This document shows, piece by piece, positions 5,039 to 13,251 of a stretch of 20,336 bases of DNA. A program made the position numbers and the translations under genes. The DNA comes from a virus. The first letter of the stretch is position 1, and the number at the start of each line of letters is the position of its first letter. Location of the stretch: positions 1-20,336 of IMG/VR virus record IMGVR_UViG_3300028836_000012. One strand, 5' to 3'. The notes beneath the pieces are model-generated. The model was not told the DNA's origin and searched no databases. It saw only the letters and a list, made by a program, of their open reading frames with translations.

Positions 5039-6598
5039 ATGCCAAACTATAGCAAGAGTAATCAAGCTGTCGCAACTATCATTAAAAGATACGAGACGGC
5101 TAAAGCACACAGATCATCATGGGAACAACACTGGAAAGAGTGTTATGAATACGCACTACCACAACGTGAAGTGTTTAATCAACACACACCAGGCTCGAAA
5201 AAGACTACAAGGATCTATGACTCTACAGCATTGATTGCTACACAAAGATTTGCATCAAGATTACAGTCAACATTAGTACCACCATTTAAGAAGTGGGCGA
5301 AGTTGTCAGCAGGTTCAGCAGTTCCAAAGGATCAACAGACTAAGATTGATAAGCAGCTAGAGAAAGAGTCAGACACTCTATTCTCGTATATCAATAACTC
5401 TAATTTAGCTACAGAAGCTAATGAAGCGTTTCTTGATCTTGCTGTAGGTACAGGCGCATTACTATTAGAAGAGGGAGAGGGTGAGGATCTATTAAGATTC
5501 AAAGCAGTTCCACTTAAACAACTTATTATTGAAGATGGCCCAGGCGGTACAGTCGAGAATGTATTTAGAGATCATTCAGTGGCAGTCAGAGATATTGAAC
5601 GTATCTGGCCAAAGGGCAAAGCATCAGAAGCAGTTAAGAAGATGATGCAAGAGAAGCCAGACCATTTGGTTCATATTATTGAAGCCACTATCTGGGATGA
5701 CAAAAAGAAAAACTACACTTTCGTGGTTATTGAATCAGCTACTAAGCATGTTGTATTTGAAGATTACTTTGAGCAGAGCCCTTGGATTGTGTTCAGATGG
5801 TCTAAGGTAGCAGGCGAGCGTTATGGACGTGGGCCTATCATGACAGCATTACCAGACATTAAGACAGCTAATGAAGTTGTTAAGTTTGTATTGAAGAATG
5901 CTGAGAAAGAAATTGCAGGTGTTTACACAGCAGTAGATGATGGCGTACTTAATCCTTGGACTATTAGCATTGCACCTGGTTCAGTTGTTCCAGTAGGACA
6001 GCAGGGTTCATTGCAGCCGTTAGTATCAGGTGGTAACTTTAATATATCAGAGTTAATCTTAGGAGATCTAAGAGATAACATTCGTAAAGCCTTATATCAC
6101 GATCAATTAGGCCCAGTATCTGGCCCAACTAAGTCAGCTACTGAGATTGGTATCAGACAACAAGAACTAATGTCAGACATTGGATCATCGTTCGGCAGAT
6201 TACAGATTGAGTTTATTAATAAGCTAATTAAACGTGCTTACTATATCCTTGAGAAAGCTAAGAAGGTTGCGCCTATTAAGGTTGGTGGCCAAGTTGTAGA
6301 GATTAAAGTTATTTCACCACTTGCTCAACAGCAAGATATGGATGAAGTTAATAAGCTTGCACAGTTCGTACAGTTTGCAGGCATGGTAGGCCCAGAAGCA
6401 ATGCAAGTAGGTTTAGATCTTGAAGCATTCCCTGAGCATATTGCTAAACTATTAGGTGTTGATAAGTCATTGATCAGAGATGCTGAAGCTAGGGCTGAGT
6501 TAAAGCAGCAGATGCAACAAGCAGCACAGCAACAACAGGTGGCAGAAGCAGCAATGCAGAATCCAGAGATGGCACAGAAACTTGCAGAGGGCCAATGA
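5039..6598 (+). CDS. Portal (head-to-tail connector) protein
   Basis: The 519-residue protein is of the podovirus connector family (Head-tail_con). The N-terminus has the usual WEQHWKECYEYALPQRE region (about 28-45), followed by RIYDSTALIATQRFASRLQSTLVPP. The middle has the PWIVFRWSKVAGERYGRGPIM segment and then GPTKSATEIGIRQQELMSDIGSSFGRLQIE, a stem-helix hallmark of T7 gp8-type portals. The C-terminus is glutamine/alanine-rich (QQMQQAAQQQQ), as in many such portals. Twelve copies form the ring through which TerL packages DNA. Length matches the family (T7: 536). It starts after AAAAGG and overlaps the next gene by ATGA. Confidence 0.93.
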   Translation: MPNYSKSNQAVATIIKRYETAKAHRSSWEQHWKECYEYALPQREVFNQHTPGSKKTTRIYDSTALIATQRFASRLQSTLVPPFKKWAKLSAGSAVPKDQQTKIDKQLEKESDTLFSYINNSNLATEANEAFLDLAVGTGALLLEEGEGEDLLRFKAVPLKQLIIEDGPGGTVENVFRDHSVAVRDIERIWPKGKASEAVKKMMQEKPDHLVHIIEATIWDDKKKNYTFVVIESATKHVVFEDYFEQSPWIVFRWSKVAGERYGRGPIMTALPDIKTANEVVKFVLKNAEKEIAGVYTAVDDGVLNPWTISIAPGSVVPVGQQGSLQPLVSGGNFNISELILGDLRDNIRKALYHDQLGPVSGPTKSATEIGIRQQELMSDIGSSFGRLQIEFINKLIKRAYYILEKAKKVAPIKVGGQVVEIKVISPLAQQQDMDEVNKLAQFVQFAGMVGPEAMQVGLDLEAFPEHIAKLLGVDKSLIRDAEARAELKQQMQQAAQQQQVAEAAMQNPEMAQKLAEGQ

Positions 6599-6828
6599 TA
6601 GACAACCAGAAAGATTTTGATGCTCTAATCGCAAAAGTATTCAAGAGCAAAGACGGCAAGAAGGTTCTTGAGTGGTTAGATGATAGATACATCAAGTCAG
6701 CGGTATGTGTTCCTGGGCAAGCAGAAGGCCAAGGCTATTATCGTGAAGGTCAGAACTCAGTTGTAAGGATGTTTAAGTCCTGCATATTGAGACAAGAGAG
6801 TGGTAAATATAACAATCGTGGAGACTAG
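6595..6828 (+). CDS. Bbp19-like small phage protein
   Basis: The 77-residue product matches the short Bbp19-type phage family. An N-terminal FDALIAKVF-x-x-x-DGKKVLEWL is followed by a mid-region glycine-rich turn and the characteristic REGQNSVVRMFKSCI helix near residues 49-63. These proteins are found next to portal and scaffold genes in podoviruses, but their role is not known to me. It is coupled to the portal by an ATGA overlap and ends two bases before the scaffold start, so it is made with the head proteins. Confidence 0.7.
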   Translation: MIDNQKDFDALIAKVFKSKDGKKVLEWLDDRYIKSAVCVPGQAEGQGYYREGQNSVVRMFKSCILRQESGKYNNRGD

Positions 6829-6830
6829 TT

Positions 6831-7595
6831 ATGGAAGAAGAAACATTATTATCTGAGGCGGCAGCACCAGAAGCAACAACAGAATCAACAGATACAACTA
6901 CAGAAGTATCAACAGAAGTACCATCAGCAGATGATTCCGCTTGGTATTTATCAGAAGGCGTAGCAGGACAGGGAGAAGCTCCTGATTGGTTTAAAGCTGG
7001 TAAGTACGCTACTATTGCAGACCAAGCACAAGCATACAACGGCTTAGAGTCTAAGTTAGGCTCTTTCACTGGCGCACCTAAAGATGGATATGAGACAGTT
7101 ATCCCTGAAGGAATGAATGTAGAGATCCCTTCAGACGATCCTCTAATGACAAACTTCAATGAGTGGGCGCAAGCAGCAGGACTATCTCAAGATGCTCATA
7201 GTGAGTTGCTTGGTGTATATCTAAATGGCATGGCAGGCGAACAACCAGACATGGAAGCAGAGATGAAACGCATTGGCCCAGACGCTAACCAAAGAATACA
7301 AGACATGGTTCAATGGGGTAAAGGCAATCTTGATGAGAATGAGTTTGAGACGTTACAATCAATGGCAACCACAGCAGAAGGCTTCCAGTTACTAGAAAGA
7401 ATGAAGTCATTCTCTAGAGAGACGCAAGTTTCAGCTCCTGATACAGCGCAACCAGTTAATACGGTTACTAAAGAAGCTTTATACGATCTAATGAAGGATG
7501 AAAGATATCAATCATCCCCTGCATATAGAGATGAAGTTAAGAATAAGTTTGATAACTTCTTTGGTAAAGAACCTGCAAAAACAATTAGACAGTAA
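6831..7595 (+). CDS. Capsid assembly scaffolding protein
   Basis: Position between portal and major capsid protein, size (254 residues) and composition all fit a T7 gp9-type scaffold. The first 40 residues are acidic and Thr/Glu/Ala-rich (a disordered region). A WYLSEGVAGQGEAPDWFKAGKY segment follows, the DWFKxxKY element often seen in podovirus scaffolds. The rest is helical, and the C-terminus ends with a basic helix (EVKNKFDNFF and onward) suited to binding the capsid. The scaffold directs procapsid assembly and then leaves. GGAG lies upstream of the ATG. The sequence is variable in this family, so the call leans on context. Confidence 0.85.
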   Translation: MEEETLLSEAAAPEATTESTDTTTEVSTEVPSADDSAWYLSEGVAGQGEAPDWFKAGKYATIADQAQAYNGLESKLGSFTGAPKDGYETVIPEGMNVEIPSDDPLMTNFNEWAQAAGLSQDAHSELLGVYLNGMAGEQPDMEAEMKRIGPDANQRIQDMVQWGKGNLDENEFETLQSMATTAEGFQLLERMKSFSRETQVSAPDTAQPVNTVTKEALYDLMKDERYQSSPAYRDEVKNKFDNFFGKEPAKTIRQ

Positions 7596-7621
7596 ATTAA
7601 TAACATTTAGTAGTGGCTTTT

Positions 7622-7630
7622 TGTTATAAT
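7622..7630 (+). promoter_or_regulatory. Extended -10 promoter upstream of the capsid gene
   Basis: TGTTATAAT repeats exactly the extended -10 seen at 698-706, and it follows a T-rich stretch (CTTTTTG), the type of upstream element used instead of a -35 in Campylobacterota. Transcription would start near 7637, just before the long hairpin and about 120 bases ahead of the capsid gene. It would give the capsid gene its own supply of message. Confidence 0.5.
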
Positions 7631-7653
7631 CAAACCACAGATACCCGTTAATC

Positions 7654-7709
7654 GGCCTGTATGAGTAGTTTAAGTGCCTCTAAAGCACTAGATTCAACCC
7701 ATATAGGTC
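7654..7709 (+). promoter_or_regulatory. Long imperfect RNA hairpin in the capsid leader
   Basis: Bases 7654-7663 pair with 7700-7709 over ten pairs, two of them G-U, so the fold is better on the plus strand. Inside is a second stem, AGTGC/GCACT (7673-7677/7685-7689), with a 7-base loop. Two stems split by an irregular internal loop is the layout of T7 RNase III processing sites. A rival pairing exists (7691-7697 with 7711-7717). A shorter hairpin precedes it (ACAG 7636-7639 with CTGT 7657-7660, plus CCG/CGG inside). Candidate RNA-processing or translation-control element. Confidence 0.45.
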
Positions 7710-7757
7710 ACTTGAATCGAGAAAGTAAGATAATTTTTTAATTCATAGGAGATTAAC

Positions 7758-8591
7758 ATGTCAGTTAATTTAAGTTCTTCGGCATCAGCTCAGTTTGACG
7801 CAGAAGTAAAACATGCCTTCGCAGGCGCAGGTAAATTACGTGATACAGTACGAGTTCGTACAGGCGTAGTAGGTGATACACATAACTTCCGTACTATGGG
7901 CAAAGGCACAGCTGCTGCTCGTGGTACTACTCAATCAGACGTTACAGCAATGGACGTTTCACATGCTAAAGTTGCATGTACTCTTGGCAACTATGTTGCA
8001 CCTGAGTACACAGACATCTTTGATGCTGCTGAAGTAAACTTTGACGAACGAACTGAACTAGCAGGTACTATTGCTGGTGCTTTGGGCCGTAGAGTTGACC
8101 AACTAATCATCGATGCTTTAGAGGCTGTGACTTCACCACCAGCTATCGCCAATGGTGGTACTAACATGACTTTAGGTAAGATCACAGAAGCTGCATCAAA
8201 GTTAAATGATGCTGGTGTTCCAATGGACGGGCGCGTTATGGTTTGTTCTGCTGCTGCAATCGAGAAGATGATGAATGATACAACCATCACTTCTGCTGAT
8301 TACAACGCCCTACGAGTATTGATGTCAGGTGAAGTAAACTCTTTCATGGGCTTTGAGTGGAAGATGATTGAAACTCGTTCAGAAGGTGGCTTAGTAATTG
8401 CTTCTAACATCCGATCTTGTTGGGCATACCATAAATCAGCTGTAGGTTTAGCTGTAGGTATTGATGTTTCTACTGAAGTAAACTACGTTCCTGAGAAGGT
8501 TTCATGGTTGTCATTAGGTAAAGTTAAGGCTGGTGCGGTAGTTGTTGATAAGACAGGTACAGTACAAGTTGATATTGACGAGACTGCGTAA
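7758..8591 (+). CDS. Major capsid protein
   Basis: The 277-residue protein is the HK97-fold shell protein of podoviruses. It has no cleaved-delta-domain signature and begins MSVNLSSSASAQFDAEVKHAF, then RVRTGVVGDTHNFRTMGKGTA and GALGRRVDQLIIDAL, which is typical of the phage capsid family used with this portal type. It is small compared with T7 gp10A (345). A strong ribosome binding site (AGGAGA) lies eight bases before the ATG, the best in the window. The gene has its own upstream promoter and a strong terminator after it, as expected for the most abundant virion protein. Codon choice (for example GTT, GCT, CGT) looks more optimised than in neighbours. Confidence 0.9.
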   Translation: MSVNLSSSASAQFDAEVKHAFAGAGKLRDTVRVRTGVVGDTHNFRTMGKGTAAARGTTQSDVTAMDVSHAKVACTLGNYVAPEYTDIFDAAEVNFDERTELAGTIAGALGRRVDQLIIDALEAVTSPPAIANGGTNMTLGKITEAASKLNDAGVPMDGRVMVCSAAAIEKMMNDTTITSADYNALRVLMSGEVNSFMGFEWKMIETRSEGGLVIASNIRSCWAYHKSAVGLAVGIDVSTEVNYVPEKVSWLSLGKVKAGAVVVDKTGTVQVDIDETA

Positions 8592-8609
8592 GTAAGTTGA
8601 GTTAAAACT

Positions 8610-8635
8610 GGCCCTTCTCACGAGGGGTCTTTCTT
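8610..8635 (+). terminator. Rho-independent terminator after the capsid gene
   Basis: GGCCCTT (8610-8616) pairs with AGGGGTC (8623-8629) in seven pairs, including two G-U, around a six-base loop, and is followed by TTTCTT. It lies 18 bases after the capsid stop and 21 before the tail adaptor. T7 has its terminator in the same place, after gene 10, where partial termination lowers tail gene expression. Confidence 0.8.
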
Positions 8636-8656
8636 AAATCAATTTAGGAAGGTAAT

Positions 8657-9235
8657 ATGTCAGCCGTAAAGAACTACACAGATATTGATATTGCGTCTAA
8701 TGCTTTATTGTTAATAGGTGAGAACACAATTGCTTCATTTACCGAGGACTCCGTAGCTGCTCTTATTGCGGCCAACTTATATCACGCTACATTTGAAAGT
8801 TTACTAACACTTCATCCTTGGCGCTTTGCATCTAATAAAGCAACACTGTCAAGACTAACAGCCAAACCTACTAACCAGTGGAAGTACGCATATCAATTGC
8901 CTACTGACTTCTTAGTGGCCCAACATATTGATAAAGGTAACGATAACTACCAGATCTATGCTGACAAGCTGTATTCAGATAATGAGACTATGATCCTGGA
9001 CTATACATACAAACCAGATGAGTCGTTCTTGCCTGCTTACTTTACTGAAGCACTAGAACTGAGACTAGCATCTGTATTTGCTATCCCTATTACTGAATCG
9101 GCAACCAAGGGTGAGTATTATGGTGGACTAGCTGACAAACAACTACAAAGAGCCAAGACTGTTGATTCTCAATCTACACCTTCAATTGGCCCGTCAGCCT
9201 TTGAGGGATCAAGATTAATTAATTCGAGGTACTAA
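8657..9235 (+). CDS. Tail tubular protein A-like adaptor (T7 gp11-like)
   Basis: The 192-residue protein matches T7 gp11 in length (196) and pattern. It has an opening DIASNALLLIGENTIASF segment, then W/R-rich LLTLHPWRFASNKATL (near 51-66), then WKYAYQLPTDFL and a final helical region with ELRLASVFA and TKGEYYGGLADKQLQRAK. The adaptor ring sits under the portal and joins it to the nozzle. AGGAAGG is a very good ribosome binding site. Its stop overlaps the next ATG (TAATG). It is downstream of the terminator, so it probably depends on read-through. Confidence 0.88.
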   Translation: MSAVKNYTDIDIASNALLLIGENTIASFTEDSVAALIAANLYHATFESLLTLHPWRFASNKATLSRLTAKPTNQWKYAYQLPTDFLVAQHIDKGNDNYQIYADKLYSDNETMILDYTYKPDESFLPAYFTEALELRLASVFAIPITESATKGEYYGGLADKQLQRAKTVDSQSTPSIGPSAFEGSRLINSRY

Positions 9236-11184
9236 TGGCTAAAGCAACCGCATCCCAGTCATCGTTTATTGCTGGAGAGCTTGACCCAAGACTAGCAGCA
9301 AGGATTGATGTAGAGAGTTATGCTAAAGGTGCTGAGACATTAACTAATGTTATTTGTCTTGGACAGGGTGGCGTTAAGCGCAGACCAGGCATGAAGTACA
9401 TTGATACTATTACAGAGTCAGCAGTGCGCTTAGTTTCGTTTGAATTTAATATTACACAGACATACTTGCTTGTCTTTGTTGATTCTAAGATGCGTGTTTA
9501 CATGGATGGTGTATTACAGACCAACATCAACGGAACTGGCAATGATTATCTAACAGTTCCTTATAATGCTGCAGAGATCAAAGAGATTGTATGGACTCAG
9601 AGCGCTGATACATTAATCATTTGTCATAACGACTACGTTCCTAGAAAGATTGTACGTGGGTCAACTCACTCAACTTGGACGATCTCTAACATGACGTTCA
9701 GTTATTACCCAACGTATGACTTCAATAGAGACTATGACGCAGGTACATTTAGCTGCGGTAGTTCTAATCCAGTAGTGGGCGATACAACTACGATCACTTG
9801 TTCAGGTGCTAGTCCAGTTACTACTGAGCATGTTGGCGGTATGTTTGAAGGCAATGGCGGTGTAGTAAGAATCACAGCATATAACTCTTCCACATCATTT
9901 AGTGGCACAGTATTACAAGAATTTATAAACAACAACAGCATCCCTGGCATTGACGCTTCATTAGAAGAGCCAGTATGGTCATCAGCACATGGTTATCCAG
10001 GCTCAGTAACATTCCATGAATCAAGAATGTGGTTGTCTAACTCTACCTCTCGCCCACAAACATTATGGGGGTCAGCAACAGGTGACTTCTTTAACTTTGA
10101 TCGTGGGTTTGGTGATGACGCAGATGCAATTGACATTACTATGGACACAGACCAGGTTAATGCGATCTATCATTTAGTATCAGGAAGACACTTACAGATC
10201 TTTACATCTGGCGGTGAGTTCTTTATTCCAGATCGTCCTATCAAGCCTGCTTCTGTTGGCGTATTACGTCAAACAAGATTTGGTGTACTAAAAGGCGTTC
10301 CACCTATTAACGTGGATGGTGCGACAATGTTTATACAAAGGAACGGCAAGCAGGTTCGTGAGTATTTATTTACTTATACCGAAAACTCGTACGTCTCCAC
10401 TGAGGTGAATTTGCTTGCCCCTCATCTTATTAACTCTCCAGTTGCTATGGCAGCACAGACTGGCGATATTGATAACGAAGGAAACTACTTATATATTGTT
10501 AATGCAGATGGTACAGTAGCAGTGTTTATTACAAACAGGGCTGAATCAGTTACTGCTTGGACAAGGCTAACAACAGCTGGTGAGATTAAAGATGTTGCAG
10601 AGGTAGAGGACATTATCTACTTCCATGTGAAGAGAACGATTAACGGATCTACTGTTTATCATATTGAAGCGTTAGATAACAATTACTACACAGACTCATC
10701 AGTACAAGTGACTAACAGCCCAGCATCGGCAACAGTTGCAGGCCTTGGTCATCTTAATGGTGAAGAGTGTAGGGTGAGAGCCGATGGTTCAGTTATGGAT
10801 AAAGCAACACCAGCATCAGGATCTATTACTTTAGCAAGAACAGCAACAGATATAGAGGTTGGGTTGAACTTTGACTTAGAGGTTAAGACAATGCCAGTTA
10901 ATGTTGGATTCCAGACTGGCCCTATCAATGTAAACAAACGTAGAATACTAAGGGTGTCGGCCCAGCTTTATCAGGCAAACGGTATTAAAATAAACGGCAA
11001 AGCAATCACAGACAAAGGTTTTGGCATAGGTGTATTAGGTGTAGCACCAACAGGATTCACAGGTATTAAGACTGTGCCAATGTTAGGCTATTCTAAAACA
11101 ACACAAGTAACAGTTACACAATCAGATCCAGCACCTATGACATTATTAGGGTTGACTCTAGAAATACAGGCACAAGGCGGTTAA
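9235..11184 (+). CDS. Tail nozzle protein (T7 gp12-like tail tubular protein B)
   Basis: The 649-residue protein has the widespread podovirus nozzle start SSFIAGELDPRLAARIDVE with QGGVKRRPGMKYID at about 45-58. It then has a VSFEFN-x-x-QTYLLVF strand pair and long beta-rich blades including ESRMWLSNSTSRPQTLWGS and TRFGVLKGVPPINVDGATMF. In T7, six copies form the channel at the tail tip. Length is between that of T7 gp12 (794) and shorter nozzle proteins. It lies directly after the adaptor and two bases before the first ejection protein. No separate receptor-binding or hydrolase domain is seen. Confidence 0.88.
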   Translation: MAKATASQSSFIAGELDPRLAARIDVESYAKGAETLTNVICLGQGGVKRRPGMKYIDTITESAVRLVSFEFNITQTYLLVFVDSKMRVYMDGVLQTNINGTGNDYLTVPYNAAEIKEIVWTQSADTLIICHNDYVPRKIVRGSTHSTWTISNMTFSYYPTYDFNRDYDAGTFSCGSSNPVVGDTTTITCSGASPVTTEHVGGMFEGNGGVVRITAYNSSTSFSGTVLQEFINNNSIPGIDASLEEPVWSSAHGYPGSVTFHESRMWLSNSTSRPQTLWGSATGDFFNFDRGFGDDADAIDITMDTDQVNAIYHLVSGRHLQIFTSGGEFFIPDRPIKPASVGVLRQTRFGVLKGVPPINVDGATMFIQRNGKQVREYLFTYTENSYVSTEVNLLAPHLINSPVAMAAQTGDIDNEGNYLYIVNADGTVAVFITNRAESVTAWTRLTTAGEIKDVAEVEDIIYFHVKRTINGSTVYHIEALDNNYYTDSSVQVTNSPASATVAGLGHLNGEECRVRADGSVMDKATPASGSITLARTATDIEVGLNFDLEVKTMPVNVGFQTGPINVNKRRILRVSAQLYQANGIKINGKAITDKGFGIGVLGVAPTGFTGIKTVPMLGYSKTTQVTVTQSDPAPMTLLGLTLEIQAQGG

Positions 11185-11186
11185 TT

Positions 11187-11603
11187 ATGGCAGAACTAAC
11201 ATTAGTACAAGGGTTAATGGCTGCCTCAACAGGCATATCAGCATTATCGGCCATTCAATCTGGTAAACAGCAAGAACTTGCGTATAAAATGCAAGCAGAC
11301 GCACAAGACCAAGCGTTAAAGGACAGAGAGCTTATAAGATTACAAAACCTCAGAAGAGCGCAGTCAAGCCAAAGAGCTTATTGGGCATCAAGAGGCATTA
11401 GTGGTTTTGAGGGTTCGGCAGCAGTAATTGCACAACAATCAAGGCTTGGTTATCAATTAGACGCTGGCGCAGACTTGTCATCAACTGGGCGTGAGATTCA
11501 GAGTCTGGCATCAAAAGGTAGCGCAGCAAGAAGCTCTAGTTACTGGAAGGCAGGTAGTAGTTTACTGTCTGGCGGTGTTGATTACCTAAATACAAGGAAA
11601 TAG
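11187..11603 (+). CDS. Internal virion protein, T7 gp14-like
   Basis: The 138-residue helical protein begins with a hydrophobic alanine-rich helix (LVQGLMAASTGISALSAIQSG). It continues with the LRRAQSSQRAYWASRGISGFEGSAAVIAQQS segment that marks small ejection proteins of many podoviruses, then an Ala/Ser-rich end. In T7, gp14 leaves the virion first and makes the pore in the outer membrane. The role here is inferred from place and pattern. It is shorter than gp14 (196). It is tightly packed between nozzle and the next internal protein. Confidence 0.75.
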   Translation: MAELTLVQGLMAASTGISALSAIQSGKQQELAYKMQADAQDQALKDRELIRLQNLRRAQSSQRAYWASRGISGFEGSAAVIAQQSRLGYQLDAGADLSSTGREIQSLASKGSAARSSSYWKAGSSLLSGGVDYLNTRK

Positions 11604-11607
11604 AGAA

Positions 11608-13251
11608 ATGGCAAACTTCCAACAATATACATTCCAACAAGGAAGAAGAGTAGGACAAGTAGATCTTACTGCGGCTAACGCATGGGAGTCATTGTCTAAT
11701 ACAATGTCTAGCTTTAGCAGCACCTTAGGGGATTATCAGAGAAGCCTAAACAAACAGCACGATGCAGAAGTAAAGTCATATATCAATAGTCAAGAAGATG
11801 ACATTATCACGACAGTCAGCAAGCTATCTATCGATCATGAGAATGAGTATGATGTTTTCATAGAAAAAGCACAGGCTTGGAAGAAGACCAAGATGGATGT
11901 TATGTCTAAGGACGAGGATCTTGGCACAGACTTTGCTCAAGGTTTTGGTCAGATGATGGACGATAAGATTGCCCAGTACGGTGAAAAGGTTTATGCAAAG
12001 AAGGTTAAGTTAGATAGGGCTAGGTATATACAGACAGCTAAAGATACAATAGAGACACATGCGCTAGATACTGAGAACATGATTGATTCAGTTATTGGTG
12101 GGTATCACAATGACCCAACCATAACAGACGAGAAGATTCAAGCTATATCTGCAACCTTCCAAACTCAACGAGACATGTTTGGTGGTCAGATTGATGAGCT
12201 GGTGAAGCTCGGCATAACTGGTGATGAGGCCTTTAACGAAGAAAAATCATTGCTAAGTCGGTTCTATAAGAAAGCCGCCATGTCTGAATTAAACGCTCAA
12301 ATTGAAAAAGGCAATGGATGGCAAACCATTCAAGACTTTAACGCCAATCCAAGCAAATTCTTTAGCTCTAGGAAGCACTTACAAGCATTATTCCCAGAAG
12401 TTAATGTTGCTATGAGTGATGAGGATAAAGCTGAGACATTTAAAGACATGATGTCGATGCTTAACGGCTATCAAGGGCAACAAGACCGTATGCAAGATTC
12501 AATAGCAGCGGACAAAGCTGTTACACATGCAAATCAATACTCGTTTATCTTAGATAGGATTGTAGAAGACCCTACCTCTGTTACAGCAGACGAGATTAAA
12601 CAAACACTTGCAAGTGGCGATATTAGCAATAAAGATCACGATACACTTCTGAAAATAATTCAGACGGGTGGCTTGTACAAAGAAGACGACAATGTTGTAT
12701 CAGACTTATACACAAGCCTGTTTGATCCAGAGGCTGATCAATTCCAGATATACGATCAAATTCAACAAGCAGTTAGAGACAATCAGATTACACCAGCAAC
12801 TCAAAAGCAACTTCTTTCTATTCTTAGAGACGGTGGATTGAAAGATGTTACTAAGGATGAAGACTACCAGATGGCCATTAACGAGGTTAAGACCGAGTTT
12901 AGAACTACTGGCCCATTAGCCGCGTTCTTGCCTAATGAGTCTAAGAACATCAACCGGGCTATAAGAGACATCTATCAACTTAAAAAGACACTACGTCCAG
13001 ATCAAGACTTCCTTGAAGAAGTTGATAAGATCAAAGCTAAATACAAGCGTACTGAAAACGTACAAACAAAAGTATCGTGGCAGTCAGGCTGGGTGGGAAC
13101 GTCTGAAGCGCCTAATGCTGAAGAGACCAAGAAGCTTTTAGTCCAACAGCTAGAGTCAAACCAAATTACAAAGTCTCAATACTTAGAACAGTTTGGCGCT
13201 GTTGATGATTACATGGAAGCATACAGTTTAAGACAAGGTAGAAAAAAATGA
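11608..13251 (+). CDS. Internal virion protein, gp15-position
   Basis: The 547-residue protein is acidic, lacks cysteine and is almost entirely predicted helical, with long stretches of charged heptads (for example 40-140). It is in the slot of T7 gp15, between the gp14-like and gp16-like genes, and a role in the ejection tube is likely. I see no enzyme motif or membrane segment. The N-terminus (NFQQYTFQQGRRVGQVDL) is like the start of other podovirus internal proteins. The stop overlaps the next ATG (ATGA). The family call comes from order and composition rather than direct sequence match. Confidence 0.65.
   Translation: MANFQQYTFQQGRRVGQVDLTAANAWESLSNTMSSFSSTLGDYQRSLNKQHDAEVKSYINSQEDDIITTVSKLSIDHENEYDVFIEKAQAWKKTKMDVMSKDEDLGTDFAQGFGQMMDDKIAQYGEKVYAKKVKLDRARYIQTAKDTIETHALDTENMIDSVIGGYHNDPTITDEKIQAISATFQTQRDMFGGQIDELVKLGITGDEAFNEEKSLLSRFYKKAAMSELNAQIEKGNGWQTIQDFNANPSKFFSSRKHLQALFPEVNVAMSDEDKAETFKDMMSMLNGYQGQQDRMQDSIAADKAVTHANQYSFILDRIVEDPTSVTADEIKQTLASGDISNKDHDTLLKIIQTGGLYKEDDNVVSDLYTSLFDPEADQFQIYDQIQQAVRDNQITPATQKQLLSILRDGGLKDVTKDEDYQMAINEVKTEFRTTGPLAAFLPNESKNINRAIRDIYQLKKTLRPDQDFLEEVDKIKAKYKRTENVQTKVSWQSGWVGTSEAPNAEETKKLLVQQLESNQITKSQYLEQFGAVDDYMEAYSLRQGRKK

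Noticed and set aside
7654-7710. tRNA-like fold with a 7-base anticodon-type loop CTCTAAA, which would read the UAG stop codon (anticodon CTA)
   Set aside because: Acceptor-like and anticodon-like stems pair, but only 12 and 13 bases lie between them, too few for D and T arms, and there is no GTTCRA T-loop. It fits a long irregular hairpin better. The genes here use TAA, TGA and TAG as ordinary stops.
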